From positions 737,634 through 801,633 of the forward strand of contig NZ_BMCX01000001.1 of assembly GCF_014635485.1 (NCBI RefSeq): a DNA stretch of 64,000 nucleotides, in the 5' to 3' direction. Positions 18,701 through 27,892 of the stretch are shown here, piece after piece. A program made the translations under genes and the position numbers. Source of the stretch: Corynebacterium pelargi (GTDB lineage Bacteria; Actinomycetota; Actinomycetes; Mycobacteriales; Mycobacteriaceae). Position 1 is the stretch's first letter; the number at the start of each line of letters is the position of its first letter. The notes beneath the pieces are model-generated. The model searched no databases. It worked only from the letters and a program-made list of their open reading frames with translations, and had not been told where the DNA came from.

Positions 18701-21700
18701 GCCGCGGAAGGAGACATCGAGCTGCTCACCAGCGGCAATACGCGAGAGGTCCTCGCGGGCACTGGCCCAGCGATCGTCGATGAGCGTGGCTTTATTGGCA
18801 TCAAAGCTCGGGGCAACTTGGCGCAGCCAATCGGAGCCGAGCTCCCTGCTCACCAGCTCCACCACCGCGGCATCACTATCGCTCGGGGCGAAATCATGGC
18901 TCGATGCGTCGTTGAGGCCAAGGTTTTCCAAGATGGTGCGCGCAGTGGCAGCCAAGACGCCCTGCTCGCCGGTGACTTGCTCAGCAAATGCGCCCAAAGC
19001 AGCAGAATCGACCACGCCGCCACCTGCGCCGCCACCACCTGGCAGTGCCACCTGGACCCCATGTGCAGCGGCCACGGTCTTGACCGCTTCGTCGATAAGC
19101 GAATCCAATTCGGAGGCATTGGAAGGTGCTGCCTGGCTTAAGGTGGCAAGATCGCCACCGCGCAGCGATGCGCCTTCGCGGGCGCCAAGCACCACCGCGG
19201 AAGTAACGTGCTGCACCCAGCCGGGCCCAAGTTCCCAGGTCTGGGACACGCGCTCGCCGATATAACCAGGACGCTTGCCGGTGGGGCCGGTGATGCGACG
19301 CAGCGCATCACTAATAGCGTCACTGAGCACGGGACCAAAGGGGCTATAGCCCTTTGCCATGCGGTTGAGCGTGGCCTTCAGATCCGCCAATTCCGCATCG
19401 GCCGCACCATCGATGGCGCCAAGCCCGAACTCCACGCCCAGGTCCAACAGCAACTGGTTACGGCGGGAGGAAACGCCTTCTACCAGTGCTTCGATGGAAT
19501 CATTCGGCGCCATTTGATCGGGGCGCACCTTCGTCCACAAAGCGATCAGCATCGCCGTTGCTTCTGCCGGACCAAATTGAAGATCCTCGGGGCGCGGTCC
19601 CCCGCTCGGCGCTGCCGCGGACACCTCGGTGGGTTGTTGGTTCGCAGCCTGTACTGCGGCATCGGGTTGCGGTGCGGCTTCGGGTGCTTGAGCCTCATCT
19701 TCGACCGGCTCAGCAACGACGCGCTGGAGCTCATCGGTGGCAAAGACGATGGCACGGTCGCGCTCAGCATTGAGGATCTCAACATTGGCATCGCGGTGCT
19801 TTGGCAGCGCCTGGGTTTGAGCCAAAAGATTAGACAAGGTAGGCGCATTCGCCACACCAACTTCTACAAAGCGCTCCACGCCAAGGCCACCGGCTTCTTC
19901 GGCATCAAGGAGGAGATCCTGGGTTTCAATCCAGCGCACCGGTGAGGCGAATTGCCAGGCCAGCAGTTCCACCAGAAGCGTGCGCGCCAGCTTGACTGGG
20001 GTTTCGGCCCAAGCATCGAAATCTTCAATGATGCCGTGCAGCACCGGCGCGTCCACCACATCGCACATGGCTTGGACAAACTCGCGGCTGAGCTCGAAGG
20101 GACGCGCCACCAAGTTCGGCACATAGTGGCCAACGAGGACATCGAGGTCGACATCTTCGGGGATGAGCTGATCGAGGTGCTCGCGGAAATCATCCACACC
20201 GTCGAGCAATTGCGTGGAGTGGAATGGCACATCGATACCGGGGATCTGGATAAAGGCACGTGCACCGGGAGCCCGAGTTTCAGCATCGGCGGCCAAAGCA
20301 CGAAGCCCCTTGGCGGTTCCGGCCACCGCATATTGTTTGCCCTCGAGGTTGAAGTTCACAATCTCTAGGAATTCACCCGAGTCGGCACTGCACTGCTGCA
20401 CATACTCAAAGACTTCCGCCGCGCTTAAGCCCATCTTGTGAGGACGCAAGGCAGCAAGGCCATAGTTGGAGTTGCCTTCTTCATCGCGCTGCACGAGGCG
20501 GTGCATGGTAAGCCCGCGGCGGTAGACAATTTCGAGCACATTTTCCAGGCTCAGCACGCCTGCAAAGGCGGCCAGCGCGTTGTACTCGCCTACCGAGTGG
20601 CCTGCAAAGAATGCGCGTTCTTGAAGCACTCCAGCCTCACGCATCTCAGCGACTTGTGCCACGCCAAGGGTAGCCATGGCCACCTGGGTAAATTGCGTTA
20701 AGAAGAGCACGCCCTTCGGGTGGGTGAAGGTTTCGCCTTGGACTCGCACCTCGGTGGGGTTGTGCTCCACAATGTGCAGCACCGAGAAGCCCAATTGGTT
20801 TCGGGTATGCGCATCGGCGCGATCCCAAACCTCACGGGCCGCCGCGCTACGAGAACGCGCCTCCATGCCCATGCCCTGATGTTGGATGCCCTGTCCGGGG
20901 AAGGCATAGAAGGTGCGTGCTTGAGCCATCACGGCAGTTGCGCTAAGCACGACGGTGCCGTTGACGGTGGCGGTAACTTCGCGCACTTCACCGCAGCCTG
21001 GGCGGGTATCAATGCCGCTGCGCTCTACGAGGAACTCAATTTCTTGCCCAGGCAGTACCGGGGCCAGCATCGTGGCAGTAAATTCCTTGATCTTGGCGGC
21101 AGGGGTGCTCACAGTCTCATCCGCATAAGCACTCGAAGCCACCAATTCGGCCATGGCGGAAGTCCACATGCCATGCACAATCACACCCGGCAGGCCGGCG
21201 AGTGCGGCTGCGGTATCTGAGGTGTGGATGGGGTTGTGATCACCGGATACAGCGGCAAAGGCGCGCATGGATTGCGGTGCTTTGAGCCTGGCTTGGGCGC
21301 GGAAGGAGCGTGGTGCATCTGCAACACTTGGCAGTGCCGAGGTATTGGTCCTGGCCACATCGGAGCCGCGGCGTCCGCGGATGGCCATGCGCTCGGAGAG
21401 CTTCGCGCATACTTCGCCATCAACGCGAAGTTCGGCGCGGATCAGTACCAGGCGCCCAATGGTGGTGTCGTGGACTTCTTCGGCGCGTGCCTCAATGGCG
21501 ATATGGGTGCCTGCGCGCACGATGCGCTGGTCGAGCATGGTGATGTGGTGCTCGAGGTGCACCAGGTTGAGCATGCCTTCGACAACGCGTGCGGCATCGT
21601 GGCCGGGCACACGGGCTGCCGCTACAGCAGCGAAGATTGCCGGCCAGGCCTTCCCCACCAATACATCGGCTGCAACACCGGATGCGGTGATGCCCTGAGG

Positions 21701-24700
21701 AAGGTGGGACTCGGTGACGTTGCGGTAATCGGCGATGTCTTCCTCGCTGAGTACTGCCTCCCAGTTGGTGGTGACGATGCCGTCTTTTGCATGCACCTTT
21801 GGTAGCTGCCCACCGGCGGCGATGCGGCAGAGCTCGTCCATTGCGGCTTCGGCGTCCTCGCGGCTGAGCAGCGGGGCGCCACCAGGCACGGGGTTCAGCC
21901 TAAGCGGCAAGGTCAGTGATGCGGATGCATTCAGGGGCACCTGCAGTTCGGCTCGCTGCGATCCGGTGATGCGCAGCACCGCACCGCTGGCCTCGTGCGT
22001 GGCTTCGTCCTTGTCAAGGTGCCATTGTTCAACCGCACCGAGGCGCTGCACCGGATTGGTGCTGATCCGACCAGCCCAGGAAATATCTGGGGCTTGGATG
22101 AAAGCCTCCAAGACTGAGTCTTGGGCTGCTTGTTGTCCCTCGAGCCTTTCTTGGGTGGCCTGAACGAAGCGTGCAAAGAGTTCCGCTACGGGCTCATTGG
22201 CTCGGTCGATGCCTGCTACGGCCTCGATACCTGGAATGATCGCCACCTGATCGGCGCTATAGCGTTCATCGTGGGACTGCCACAGCGAGTCCGAGCGCCA
22301 CCAGCGTCGAACGTCTTGATCAATCACCGGCACGAAGTTCACCGGCTTGCCGGGAGTGCGCGCCAATTGCATAAACCAGGCCACGTCTGCGGGGTGGAGT
22401 ACCTGCGAAGCTGCACTCGGGTAGTGCTCGATCAAAGAGCGCAGGCTGGCGTGCGGATCATCCTGGTCGATGCTGATCTGAGCATCGAATTCCCCGTGGT
22501 CTTGGGCGTTCAGGCGTGCTTCGGCGCGCTCGATCATCCGGGCAAAGCGATCAGCCCAGCTCTGATCAGTCCACTGCCCCTGATAGGGACCGGAAAGCTC
22601 AAGGTAGCGCTCCAGCCACTGCTGGTAGGTCATCGCATCGACATCGCCGAAGTAGGGCTTGGCGGTCTTAGCAATGGCCTCAATGATCTCCTCGCGTTGT
22701 CGTGCAACGGCTTCGGCATCGCCGGCCACTTGGTCCAGCAGGCGCCCGGCGCGGGCGAAGGAATTATCAATCTCGTGAATATCGGCGCCGAGCTGGGAAC
22801 GTCCTGATGCCATGCCTGATGCAGCACCACCTGCTGGCACCCATTGGCTAGAGCCAGGGGTTTCTACCAGCAATTGCTTCACTGCTTCGGAGGTGGTTGC
22901 CTCCTTGGTGGCCATGGCTGCGGTGCCGACGAGGATGCCGTCGACGGGCATGTCTGGCAGGCCATAGCTCTTGGCCCAGCTACCGGTGAGGTAATCGGCG
23001 GCGCGCTCTGGGGTGCCGATGCCGCCACCGACGCACAAGATGGCATTGTCGTGTGCGCGGATATCGGCATAGGAGGCGATGAGCAGCTCATCGAGGTCTT
23101 CCCAGGAGTGGTGGCCTCCTGCTTTACCACCTTCGACGTGCATGATGATCGGTACATCGGGCACATCGGCGGCGATCGCCAGCACCTTCTGAATATGCTT
23201 CACCGCGCCTGGTTTAAAGGCGATCCAGGGGAAGCCCTCGGCTCGCAATTCGCGCACCAACGCTACCGCGTCGTCGTGTTCTGGCAGGCCTGCGGTGATC
23301 ACGATGCCGTCGATGGGCGCACCGTTTTTCCTGGCCTTGGGCACGAGGCGCTTGCCACCGATCTGCATCTTCCACAGATAGGGGTCTAAGAACATCGAGT
23401 TGAATTGGGCATTCACGCCAGGTTCGAGCAAGGAGCTGAGCTTGGCAATATTGGATTCGAGGATCTCTGGGGTGACTTGGCCACCACCGGCTAATTCAGC
23501 CCAGTGCCCGGCGTTGGCAGCGGCAGCCACAATTCCGGGGTCCACGGTGGTCGGTGTCATGCCCGCGAGCAGGATCGGGCTACGCCCGGTGGTGTCGGTG
23601 AACTTTGTGGCGATGCGAACGCTGCCATCGACGGCGCGGCGAAGTTTCGGGGCGAAGGCGCTATAGGGCACCGGTAGTTCGGGGGCTTGGCCGGCGTCGA
23701 AAAGCTGTGCTTGGCCTGCCTGAGTAGCAATGGCCAAGGTCGCGGCACCGCTGCCTTTGAGAATCTGAGCGTTTAAGGCACTCACGCCTTCGGCAGGTCC
23801 GACGTCGAGGAACCAGTGCGCTCCTTGTTCGAGCTCGGCGTGGACCTGTGCGGGCCAATCAACCGGATCGAGCATCACGGCCTCCGCACCCTCACGCGCC
23901 AGGTCGGTATCGATGCCTGCTTGCTCGGCCCATGCAACGACTTGCTCTACCCCTTCTGCCATGAGGGGGTGATGGAATCCCACCTCGATGGGCAGTGGCT
24001 GAATCTTCGGGGAAAAGGCACTGCCACCGCGAAGTTTTTGTTCCACCTCCGCTTGGGAGCGCTTGGCCTTGGCCTGGATCCACTCCACCACTCGCTGGTT
24101 ATCCTGTGGGCGGCCGACCAGCACATAACCATCGCGGGTATTGCGTAAACCAATGACAGGGCGCAGTTCCTGCTCGACGTGCTCGCATGATGCCTCGATG
24201 GCCTGGGTGAGTACTTCTTCGGTGATGCCATTGAGGGCGATCATCGGATACAGCTCGCCTTCACGGCTTAAACCACAAATGTGGGCACGTCGGCTCATGG
24301 CTGCACCGATGAGCTCGGCTACGGCAAGCACCTCAGCGGCGTTGGCAAGATCTTTCAGTGCGAGCTTGCCCAGCACGCCTTGAGAGTGGCCGATCACGCC
24401 CTGGGCTGCATCGATGTCGAGTCCTTGGCGTTCAAGCACATCGAGGGTGGCGAGCTGAGCAACGAGGATGCCCGGCACGCTCAGCGCCGCAACATTGGGG
24501 TCTTGGGGTGCGGAATCTTCATCCTTTGCCCACTGCAAGGGTTCGAATCCGAAGGGGCGTGTGCCAATGATGTGATCTGCAACCGTGGTGAGTTTTTCGG
24601 CTGCTGCTGAAACGATGGGTTCGATGGTGCGCGTTGCGCCTTGCGCCAAAGCCTCGCGCAGCGTTTCCAACCAGTTCACGCCCTGGCCTGCGAATACGAG

Positions 24701-24862
24701 GGCGAAGGGGGTATCGCTTAGTGTTGAGACCAAACGGGGGGCGTCGTGGGCGGTGTTGGCTGCGAGTTTATGGTCGTTCACCAGCAAATACTCCTGTAGT
24801 GATGGGGTGGGGACTTCTTCGGACTTCACAGCGCTAGGGCTTGGCAAAGCTCGACAAAGCAC
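15746..24862 (-). CDS. fas: type I fatty acid synthase, multifunctional
   Basis: A 3,038-residue FAS-I that makes acyl-CoAs for phospholipids and mycolates. Domains in order: acetyltransferase (GHSQG, S160); enoyl reductase (LLAGMTPTTVDPG, near 430); MaoC-type dehydratase (SGDHNPIH, near 1200); malonyl/palmitoyl transferase (GHSVGEY, S1423); carrier domain (GVSSRRNQ, likely phosphopantetheine S1798, aligned from memory with yeast GKSTVQ); ketoreductase (VVTGASPGS); ketosynthase (C2684 in AACATA, with SKHDTSTNAND and LTGHAKG). A P/Q/E-rich linker lies near 1740. Neighbours suggest the FAS-IA copy. The start is uncertain: GTG 24862 and GTG 24829 both lack a binding site. Confidence 0.97.
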   Translation of the reverse strand: MLCRALPSPSAVKSEEVPTPSLQEYLLVNDHKLAANTAHDAPRLVSTLSDTPFALVFAGQGVNWLETLREALAQGATRTIEPIVSAAAEKLTTVADHIIGTRPFGFEPLQWAKDEDSAPQDPNVAALSVPGILVAQLATLDVLERQGLDIDAAQGVIGHSQGVLGKLALKDLANAAEVLAVAELIGAAMSRRAHICGLSREGELYPMIALNGITEEVLTQAIEASCEHVEQELRPVIGLRNTRDGYVLVGRPQDNQRVVEWIQAKAKRSQAEVEQKLRGGSAFSPKIQPLPIEVGFHHPLMAEGVEQVVAWAEQAGIDTDLAREGAEAVMLDPVDWPAQVHAELEQGAHWFLDVGPAEGVSALNAQILKGSGAATLAIATQAGQAQLFDAGQAPELPVPYSAFAPKLRRAVDGSVRIATKFTDTTGRSPILLAGMTPTTVDPGIVAAAANAGHWAELAGGGQVTPEILESNIAKLSSLLEPGVNAQFNSMFLDPYLWKMQIGGKRLVPKARKNGAPIDGIVITAGLPEHDDAVALVRELRAEGFPWIAFKPGAVKHIQKVLAIAADVPDVPIIMHVEGGKAGGHHSWEDLDELLIASYADIRAHDNAILCVGGGIGTPERAADYLTGSWAKSYGLPDMPVDGILVGTAAMATKEATTSEAVKQLLVETPGSSQWVPAGGAASGMASGRSQLGADIHEIDNSFARAGRLLDQVAGDAEAVARQREEIIEAIAKTAKPYFGDVDAMTYQQWLERYLELSGPYQGQWTDQSWADRFARMIERAEARLNAQDHGEFDAQISIDQDDPHASLRSLIEHYPSAASQVLHPADVAWFMQLARTPGKPVNFVPVIDQDVRRWWRSDSLWQSHDERYSADQVAIIPGIEAVAGIDRANEPVAELFARFVQATQERLEGQQAAQDSVLEAFIQAPDISWAGRISTNPVQRLGAVEQWHLDKDEATHEASGAVLRITGSQRAELQVPLNASASLTLPLRLNPVPGGAPLLSREDAEAAMDELCRIAAGGQLPKVHAKDGIVTTNWEAVLSEEDIADYRNVTESHLPQGITASGVAADVLVGKAWPAIFAAVAAARVPGHDAARVVEGMLNLVHLEHHITMLDQRIVRAGTHIAIEARAEEVHDTTIGRLVLIRAELRVDGEVCAKLSERMAIRGRRGSDVARTNTSALPSVADAPRSFRAQARLKAPQSMRAFAAVSGDHNPIHTSDTAAALAGLPGVIVHGMWTSAMAELVASSAYADETVSTPAAKIKEFTATMLAPVLPGQEIEFLVERSGIDTRPGCGEVREVTATVNGTVVLSATAVMAQARTFYAFPGQGIQHQGMGMEARSRSAAAREVWDRADAHTRNQLGFSVLHIVEHNPTEVRVQGETFTHPKGVLFLTQFTQVAMATLGVAQVAEMREAGVLQERAFFAGHSVGEYNALAAFAGVLSLENVLEIVYRRGLTMHRLVQRDEEGNSNYGLAALRPHKMGLSAAEVFEYVQQCSADSGEFLEIVNFNLEGKQYAVAGTAKGLRALAADAETRAPGARAFIQIPGIDVPFHSTQLLDGVDDFREHLDQLIPEDVDLDVLVGHYVPNLVARPFELSREFVQAMCDVVDAPVLHGIIEDFDAWAETPVKLARTLLVELLAWQFASPVRWIETQDLLLDAEEAGGLGVERFVEVGVANAPTLSNLLAQTQALPKHRDANVEILNAERDRAIVFATDELQRVVAEPVEDEAQAPEAAPQPDAAVQAANQQPTEVSAAAPSGGPRPEDLQFGPAEATAMLIALWTKVRPDQMAPNDSIEALVEGVSSRRNQLLLDLGVEFGLGAIDGAADAELADLKATLNRMAKGYSPFGPVLSDAISDALRRITGPTGKRPGYIGERVSQTWELGPGWVQHVTSAVVLGAREGASLRGGDLATLSQAAPSNASELDSLIDEAVKTVAAAHGVQVALPGGGGAGGGVVDSAALGAFAEQVTGEQGVLAATARTILENLGLNDASSHDFAPSDSDAAVVELVSRELGSDWLRQVAPSFDANKATLIDDRWASAREDLSRIAAGEQLDVSFRGAGEIVATQAEYLGLDWAAQQARDASKLDYADDVAVVTGASPGSIATAVVERLLGGGATVVLTTSSLNHDRLEFYKQLYRGAAQGQAALWVVPANLSSFSDLDALVEWIGAEQVVTVNGASKVLKPALVPTLLFPFAAPRVSGSLMQAGAQSELQMRLLLWSVERLIAGLSGIGHGTHVGERLHVVLPGSPNRGRFGGDGAYGESKAALDALVNRWHAESSWQPHTSLVHMLIGWVRGTGLMGGNDPLVEAVEAAGVQTYSTQEMAAKLVQQISPEVRAQAAKAPVEVDATGGLGQSDVNLSELAQKVRAEQGAQEDVEKQQRTLQALPNLPEVLAGNAPDFQGQVSQSLDEMVVIVGTGELGPWGSARTRFEAELQGDLSAAGVAELAWTMGLIHWDQDPTPGWYDQEDQPVEEAEIYQRFHDEVLARVGVRRYHDDFGMVDNLAPELTNVYLDRDLSFNVADEATARSFVESEPESTTALFDETTGEWVVTRKAGSAVRVPRRMTMSRFVGGQIPEGFDPSVYGIPADMVDNLDRVALWNIVCTVDAFLSAGFSPAELLAAMHPARVSSTQGTGLGGMQSMRSLYIDGMLAEPRQNDILQEALPNVMAAHVMQSYVGGYGQMIHPVAACATAAVSVEEGVDKIKLGKSDFVVAGGYDDLSIEGITGFGDMAATADSNELAAKGIEDRYFSRANDRRRAGFVESAGGGTVLLARGSVAADLGLPVLGVVGFAESFADGAHQSIPAPGLGALGAARGGRDSRLARALQQVGVGADDVKIVSKHDTSTNANDPNESDLHERIARAIGRSEGNPLYVISQKTLTGHAKGGAAAFQLVGLTQVLATGVVPANMSLDCVDPVLAEHEHLVWLRRPLDLSRQAPKAGFVTSLGFGHVSALIAVVHAGAFEAALLAQRGEEALQQWRSRAQARLRQGARRVLEGMYGVATLYERPKDRNLGNVSAKQQKEREAAILLDDQARLIEGVLRTH

Positions 24863-24872
24863 CCGAGGTACG

Positions 24873-24890
24873 TTTGTTTAGGAATACAAA
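24873..24890. promoter_or_regulatory. inverted repeat at the fas promoter, candidate FasR operator
   Basis: TTTGT-N8-ACAAA lies 11 bases before the putative fas start in an A/T-rich stretch. The location suits a repressor site. I cannot confirm it against the published FasR motif. Confidence 0.35.
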
Positions 24891-24915
24891 TATGCCATAA
24901 AAGGTGAGGGTTTTG

Positions 24916-25185
24916 TCATATTTCGCCCCCGGTCGGGTCTGTATCTACCGGAAGCAACCGCGGATCCTCCCCAGAAATTCCCTGCCGCTCCGGCGCTGCC
25001 TCATCGCTTGCATCCTGCACAAGCTGGGCAAATACCAATTCCGAAGCACGCTGGATCGCCTCGGATTCATCCTCTACCCCCTGCGTGGCGCAGCCATAAA
25101 CAAAATCGAGCTCGCCAAAGGTTGCTTCCACATTCGGCACGTCACGCGTTGCCACATAGGCGTCGAATACCCGAGAAATACTCAT
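24916..25185 (-). CDS. hypothetical acidic protein upstream of fas
   Basis: An 89-residue soluble protein of unknown function, net acidic, with a proline-rich C-terminal third (LPVDTDPTGG). No domain recognised. The ATG at 25185 is supported by TAGAGT ending seven bases upstream, the leaderless arrangement. The stop is 54 bases before the proposed fas start and on the same strand, so it could be co-transcribed with fas; a candidate operator lies in the gap. Confidence 0.65.
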   Translation of the reverse strand: MSISRVFDAYVATRDVPNVEATFGELDFVYGCATQGVEDESEAIQRASELVFAQLVQDASDEAAPERQGISGEDPRLLPVDTDPTGGEI

Positions 25186-25192
25186 GGCTCAT

Positions 25193-25198
25193 ACTCTA
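25193..25198 (-). promoter_or_regulatory. -10 element of the 89-residue protein gene, leaderless
   Basis: TAGAGT on the minus strand, seven bases before the ATG. Confidence 0.55.
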
Positions 25199-25231
25199 GC
25201 GACCCACCCCCGATTCACCGTTTTAACAGCC

Positions 25232-25262
25232 GAAAGGCGGGCTGCTACCCAGCCCGCCTTTC
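25232..25262. terminator. intrinsic terminator of the amino acid permease gene
   Basis: Perfect 13-bp arms GAAAGGCGGGCTG/CAGCCCGCCTTTC with a five-base loop, 69 bases after the permease stop. There is no long T tract on the minus strand. Confidence 0.65.
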
Positions 25263-25330
25263 ATCATCGACCTAAAAGAAGTACTTCACGCCCACGCGCA
25301 TGCGCCCAGCGTGGACTCGCCGCAGAGTTC

Positions 25331-26530
25331 TTACCAACCTTTGGGCAGCAATTGCAGCAACGAACCCAGTGAGTAGCACAGGGCAATCAGGCCTTCGAAC
25401 AGCAGCAGGCCTTGGATTATCCGCGAGCCTTGCCACGTCACTTTCCATACCGGTTCTTGATCGCCATGGGCACGGGCTTTGCGCAGCAACAGCACCGGCA
25501 CCGTGGTCATGATTGCACCGGCGAAACCACCGGCATAACCCAGGGCATCGGCAAAACCACCGAGCTGGAACAGGGCGATCACGAATGGAGGAATGACCAC
25601 CACAGCAAGGCTGAGCCAACGCAGCGGACCGTGCTCATCAAAGCGTCCGATATCAATGACGTTGCGCATCGCGGTGTAGCCGATGGCAATAAAGGAGGTG
25701 AACATCGCTAGCAGCGCGAAGATATTCGCGGCGTAGTAGGCCACAGGCCCGAGCGCTTCACCCCAGGAAACGGTCACCACTTCGGAGACGTTCTTTCCTA
25801 AAAATCCCAGCGCCGCGAAGGGCACAAGGGAGATCACCAATCCGGTCACGCCCATGCCGGCGACGATGGTTCTTGGCACCACCTTCGGGTTGGAGTGGTC
25901 GAGGCCGCGGGCAAGCTCGGGAACGATGTACTGGGCCATGAAGGTGAAGATGGCCAGGTTCACGATCGGGATGATGAAAAATGGGTGGAGCACCAGCAGG
26001 TTTTCAAAGTTGATGCCTGGCCCGAGGATGGTCCAGAAACACAGCACGAAGATGATCGTGGCCATGCCGGCGGTGATCAGCGCTTCTACCCAGCCGGTTG
26101 CGTGGAGCCCTTTGAACATGACAAAGGAGCCGATGGCGAAGAAGATGACCGATCCAAGCAGCGGCGGCAACCCGGCGAGATTGTGCAGGATCAGCCCCGA
26201 GCCCGAGGCATACGCGGTCAGCGCGCCGATCGCATTGATCATCACCGCCGCGAATACCAGCCAGCGACCCAGGCCACCGAGGTAGCGTTCTGCAAGACCT
26301 GCCAATTGCAAGGGCTTGGAGGTACGCAGCGATACCTCGGCGATATACAGCATGGCGATGGTGGTGAGCGTTCCAGCCACCAGTAGCGCGATGATAAGCG
26401 CCAGGAAACCGCCGTTTCTTGCTGCATAGGGGAGGCTGAGAATGCCTGCACCGATATTGGTGCCAAAGATAAGCGCAATGCCCTGCCCCATGGTTAAAGC
26501 AGGTGTTTGGCGCTGTTGGGTTGCCGTCAT
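25331..26530 (-). CDS. amino acid permease (aromatic/HAAAP or APC superfamily)
   Basis: A 399-residue integral membrane protein with about eleven hydrophobic segments. The first helix carries GTNIGAGILSLPYAA, the unwound, glycine-rich substrate-binding turn of LeuT-fold amino acid transporters, most like the HAAAP/SLC38 group. Substrate cannot be assigned. The ATG at 26530 (MTATQQRQ) starts directly before helix 1 and has GGAAGGG twelve bases upstream; the frame runs 35 codons further with no support. Confidence 0.82.
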   Translation of the reverse strand: MTATQQRQTPALTMGQGIALIFGTNIGAGILSLPYAARNGGFLALIIALLVAGTLTTIAMLYIAEVSLRTSKPLQLAGLAERYLGGLGRWLVFAAVMINAIGALTAYASGSGLILHNLAGLPPLLGSVIFFAIGSFVMFKGLHATGWVEALITAGMATIIFVLCFWTILGPGINFENLLVLHPFFIIPIVNLAIFTFMAQYIVPELARGLDHSNPKVVPRTIVAGMGVTGLVISLVPFAALGFLGKNVSEVVTVSWGEALGPVAYYAANIFALLAMFTSFIAIGYTAMRNVIDIGRFDEHGPLRWLSLAVVVIPPFVIALFQLGGFADALGYAGGFAGAIMTTVPVLLLRKARAHGDQEPVWKVTWQGSRIIQGLLLFEGLIALCYSLGSLLQLLPKGW

Positions 26531-26724
26531 TGTGCAGCGTATCCCTTCCAATCCGAGGTTGTGATTCAAATAACCAAGGTGAAAACTACTGCACAGCGGG
26601 CGCTTTAAGAAAGCCTTTGCACCCAGACATAACACCCGCTACCCCCGCTCGCTGGAAGCGGCTGCTCGCAACACCGGGCAGCGCAGCGCATTAGCTGCTG
26701 CCTGCCCGGGTGAACCGCCTGCGT

Positions 26725-27612
26725 TTAAGCGCGAAGGCGCTTGAGCACTTGCTTATAGGCACCCCTGCCATTGACGGAATCCAACGCACTTTGGCTTAAG
26801 ACCGAACCAGGGTGTTGCATGAGGGAAAGAGATTTCGGCTTCTTGCCAAACTTGTGCTGCAATTTCGGCACCATGTCGTACCACTCCTGCTGGCGCCTGC
26901 TCACAATCACCAGGGGTGGGTGCTTTTCCTGCTTGGCCCGCTTGAGCGCGAGCTTGACCAAGGCTTGTTGATAGCGCTGGCTTGGCAACCATTGGCCGTC
27001 TTGGTGGCCAAAGGCTTCTCGCGAGTAATCCACCGCATAAGGAAAGAGGTTGATCACCATGAAGTTCTTGTATAACTTGGCGGCGATTTCCTCGCGCACC
27101 TCGTCGCTTGCGTGATTAAAGCCCTCTTCGCCCATGCGAAGCGCGAGGTCATTGAGCAGTGGCGTCAGCATCCCACCCTGTGCCCGCTGCGGCCTGCCGG
27201 ATTCGGTGTGGTCGCCTTCCACTCGGCGCACGCCTAGCAGCGGTTGTGCACCCGGCAGCTCGAGCGTGTCAAGCCCCTTGGCGTAGTAGAACCCGCCTTT
27301 GAGCCCACCAGTGTTGAGGTTCTTGCGGTAGGCCTTCCTCCAAGTTTCGCACTCAAGTGCCTCGGCGTTTTCCACCACCGTGGGGTGCGAGGCCAGCACG
27401 ATCACGTTCGCTGAGTAGATATTGCCGGCAAAAGGTTCGGGCGGCACACTCAGATCTGCGCGGGCGGTGGAGCCTTCGGGCAGCTCGGAGTGGAAACTAT
27501 CAAGCGCCTCTGCATCCATCTGCGTGAAGAATGCTTCACGGGAGTGCCAATCGGCGTCTTTTTTGCCGTCGAGCTGGAAGAGGTCGGACCAGGGGTTGCG
27601 CACTTTTGCCAT
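26725..27612 (-). CDS. conserved protein of unknown function, possibly uracil-DNA glycosylase-like fold
   Basis: A 295-residue soluble protein not assigned to a family. Two patches recall the uracil-DNA glycosylase superfamily: PFAGNIYSANVIVLASHPTV near residue 60, and LSLMQHPGS near 268, which resembles the HP-containing DNA-intercalating loop; KNFMVINLFPYAVD lies between. This resemblance is weak and read by eye. The ATG at 27612 is supported by TACACT ending seven bases upstream. The open frame extends through tRNA-Leu to 27717, which cannot be coding. Confidence 0.6.
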   Translation of the reverse strand: MAKVRNPWSDLFQLDGKKDADWHSREAFFTQMDAEALDSFHSELPEGSTARADLSVPPEPFAGNIYSANVIVLASHPTVVENAEALECETWRKAYRKNLNTGGLKGGFYYAKGLDTLELPGAQPLLGVRRVEGDHTESGRPQRAQGGMLTPLLNDLALRMGEEGFNHASDEVREEIAAKLYKNFMVINLFPYAVDYSREAFGHQDGQWLPSQRYQQALVKLALKRAKQEKHPPLVIVSRRQQEWYDMVPKLQHKFGKKPKSLSLMQHPGSVLSQSALDSVNGRGAYKQVLKRLRA

Positions 27613-27619
27613 AGCAACC

Positions 27620-27625
27620 AGTGTA
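27620..27625 (-). promoter_or_regulatory. -10 element of the 295-residue protein gene, leaderless
   Basis: TACACT on the minus strand, seven bases before the ATG. Confidence 0.6.
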
Positions 27626-27690
27626 GATGGAAAAAACCGCCGTCTCAGCTTGTTGTTTCTTTTCAAGCGTTTGACGGCGGTGCCAGATGG

Positions 27691-27772
<82 letters not shown>

Positions 27773-27878
27773 ATTGCAACTGCATTGATGTTGCTCGTTG
27801 GCATGGTACACCTTTGCACCCGGTTTGCACCAAAACCCCACACCAACCTTTGTTGCACATCGAAGATCCCCCAAAGGG

Positions 27879-27884
27879 TAGACT
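27879..27884 (+). promoter_or_regulatory. -10 element of the lprD-like gene, leaderless
   Basis: TAGACT ends eight bases before the GTG at 27893. Confidence 0.55.
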
Positions 27885-27892
27885 TTGCAGCC

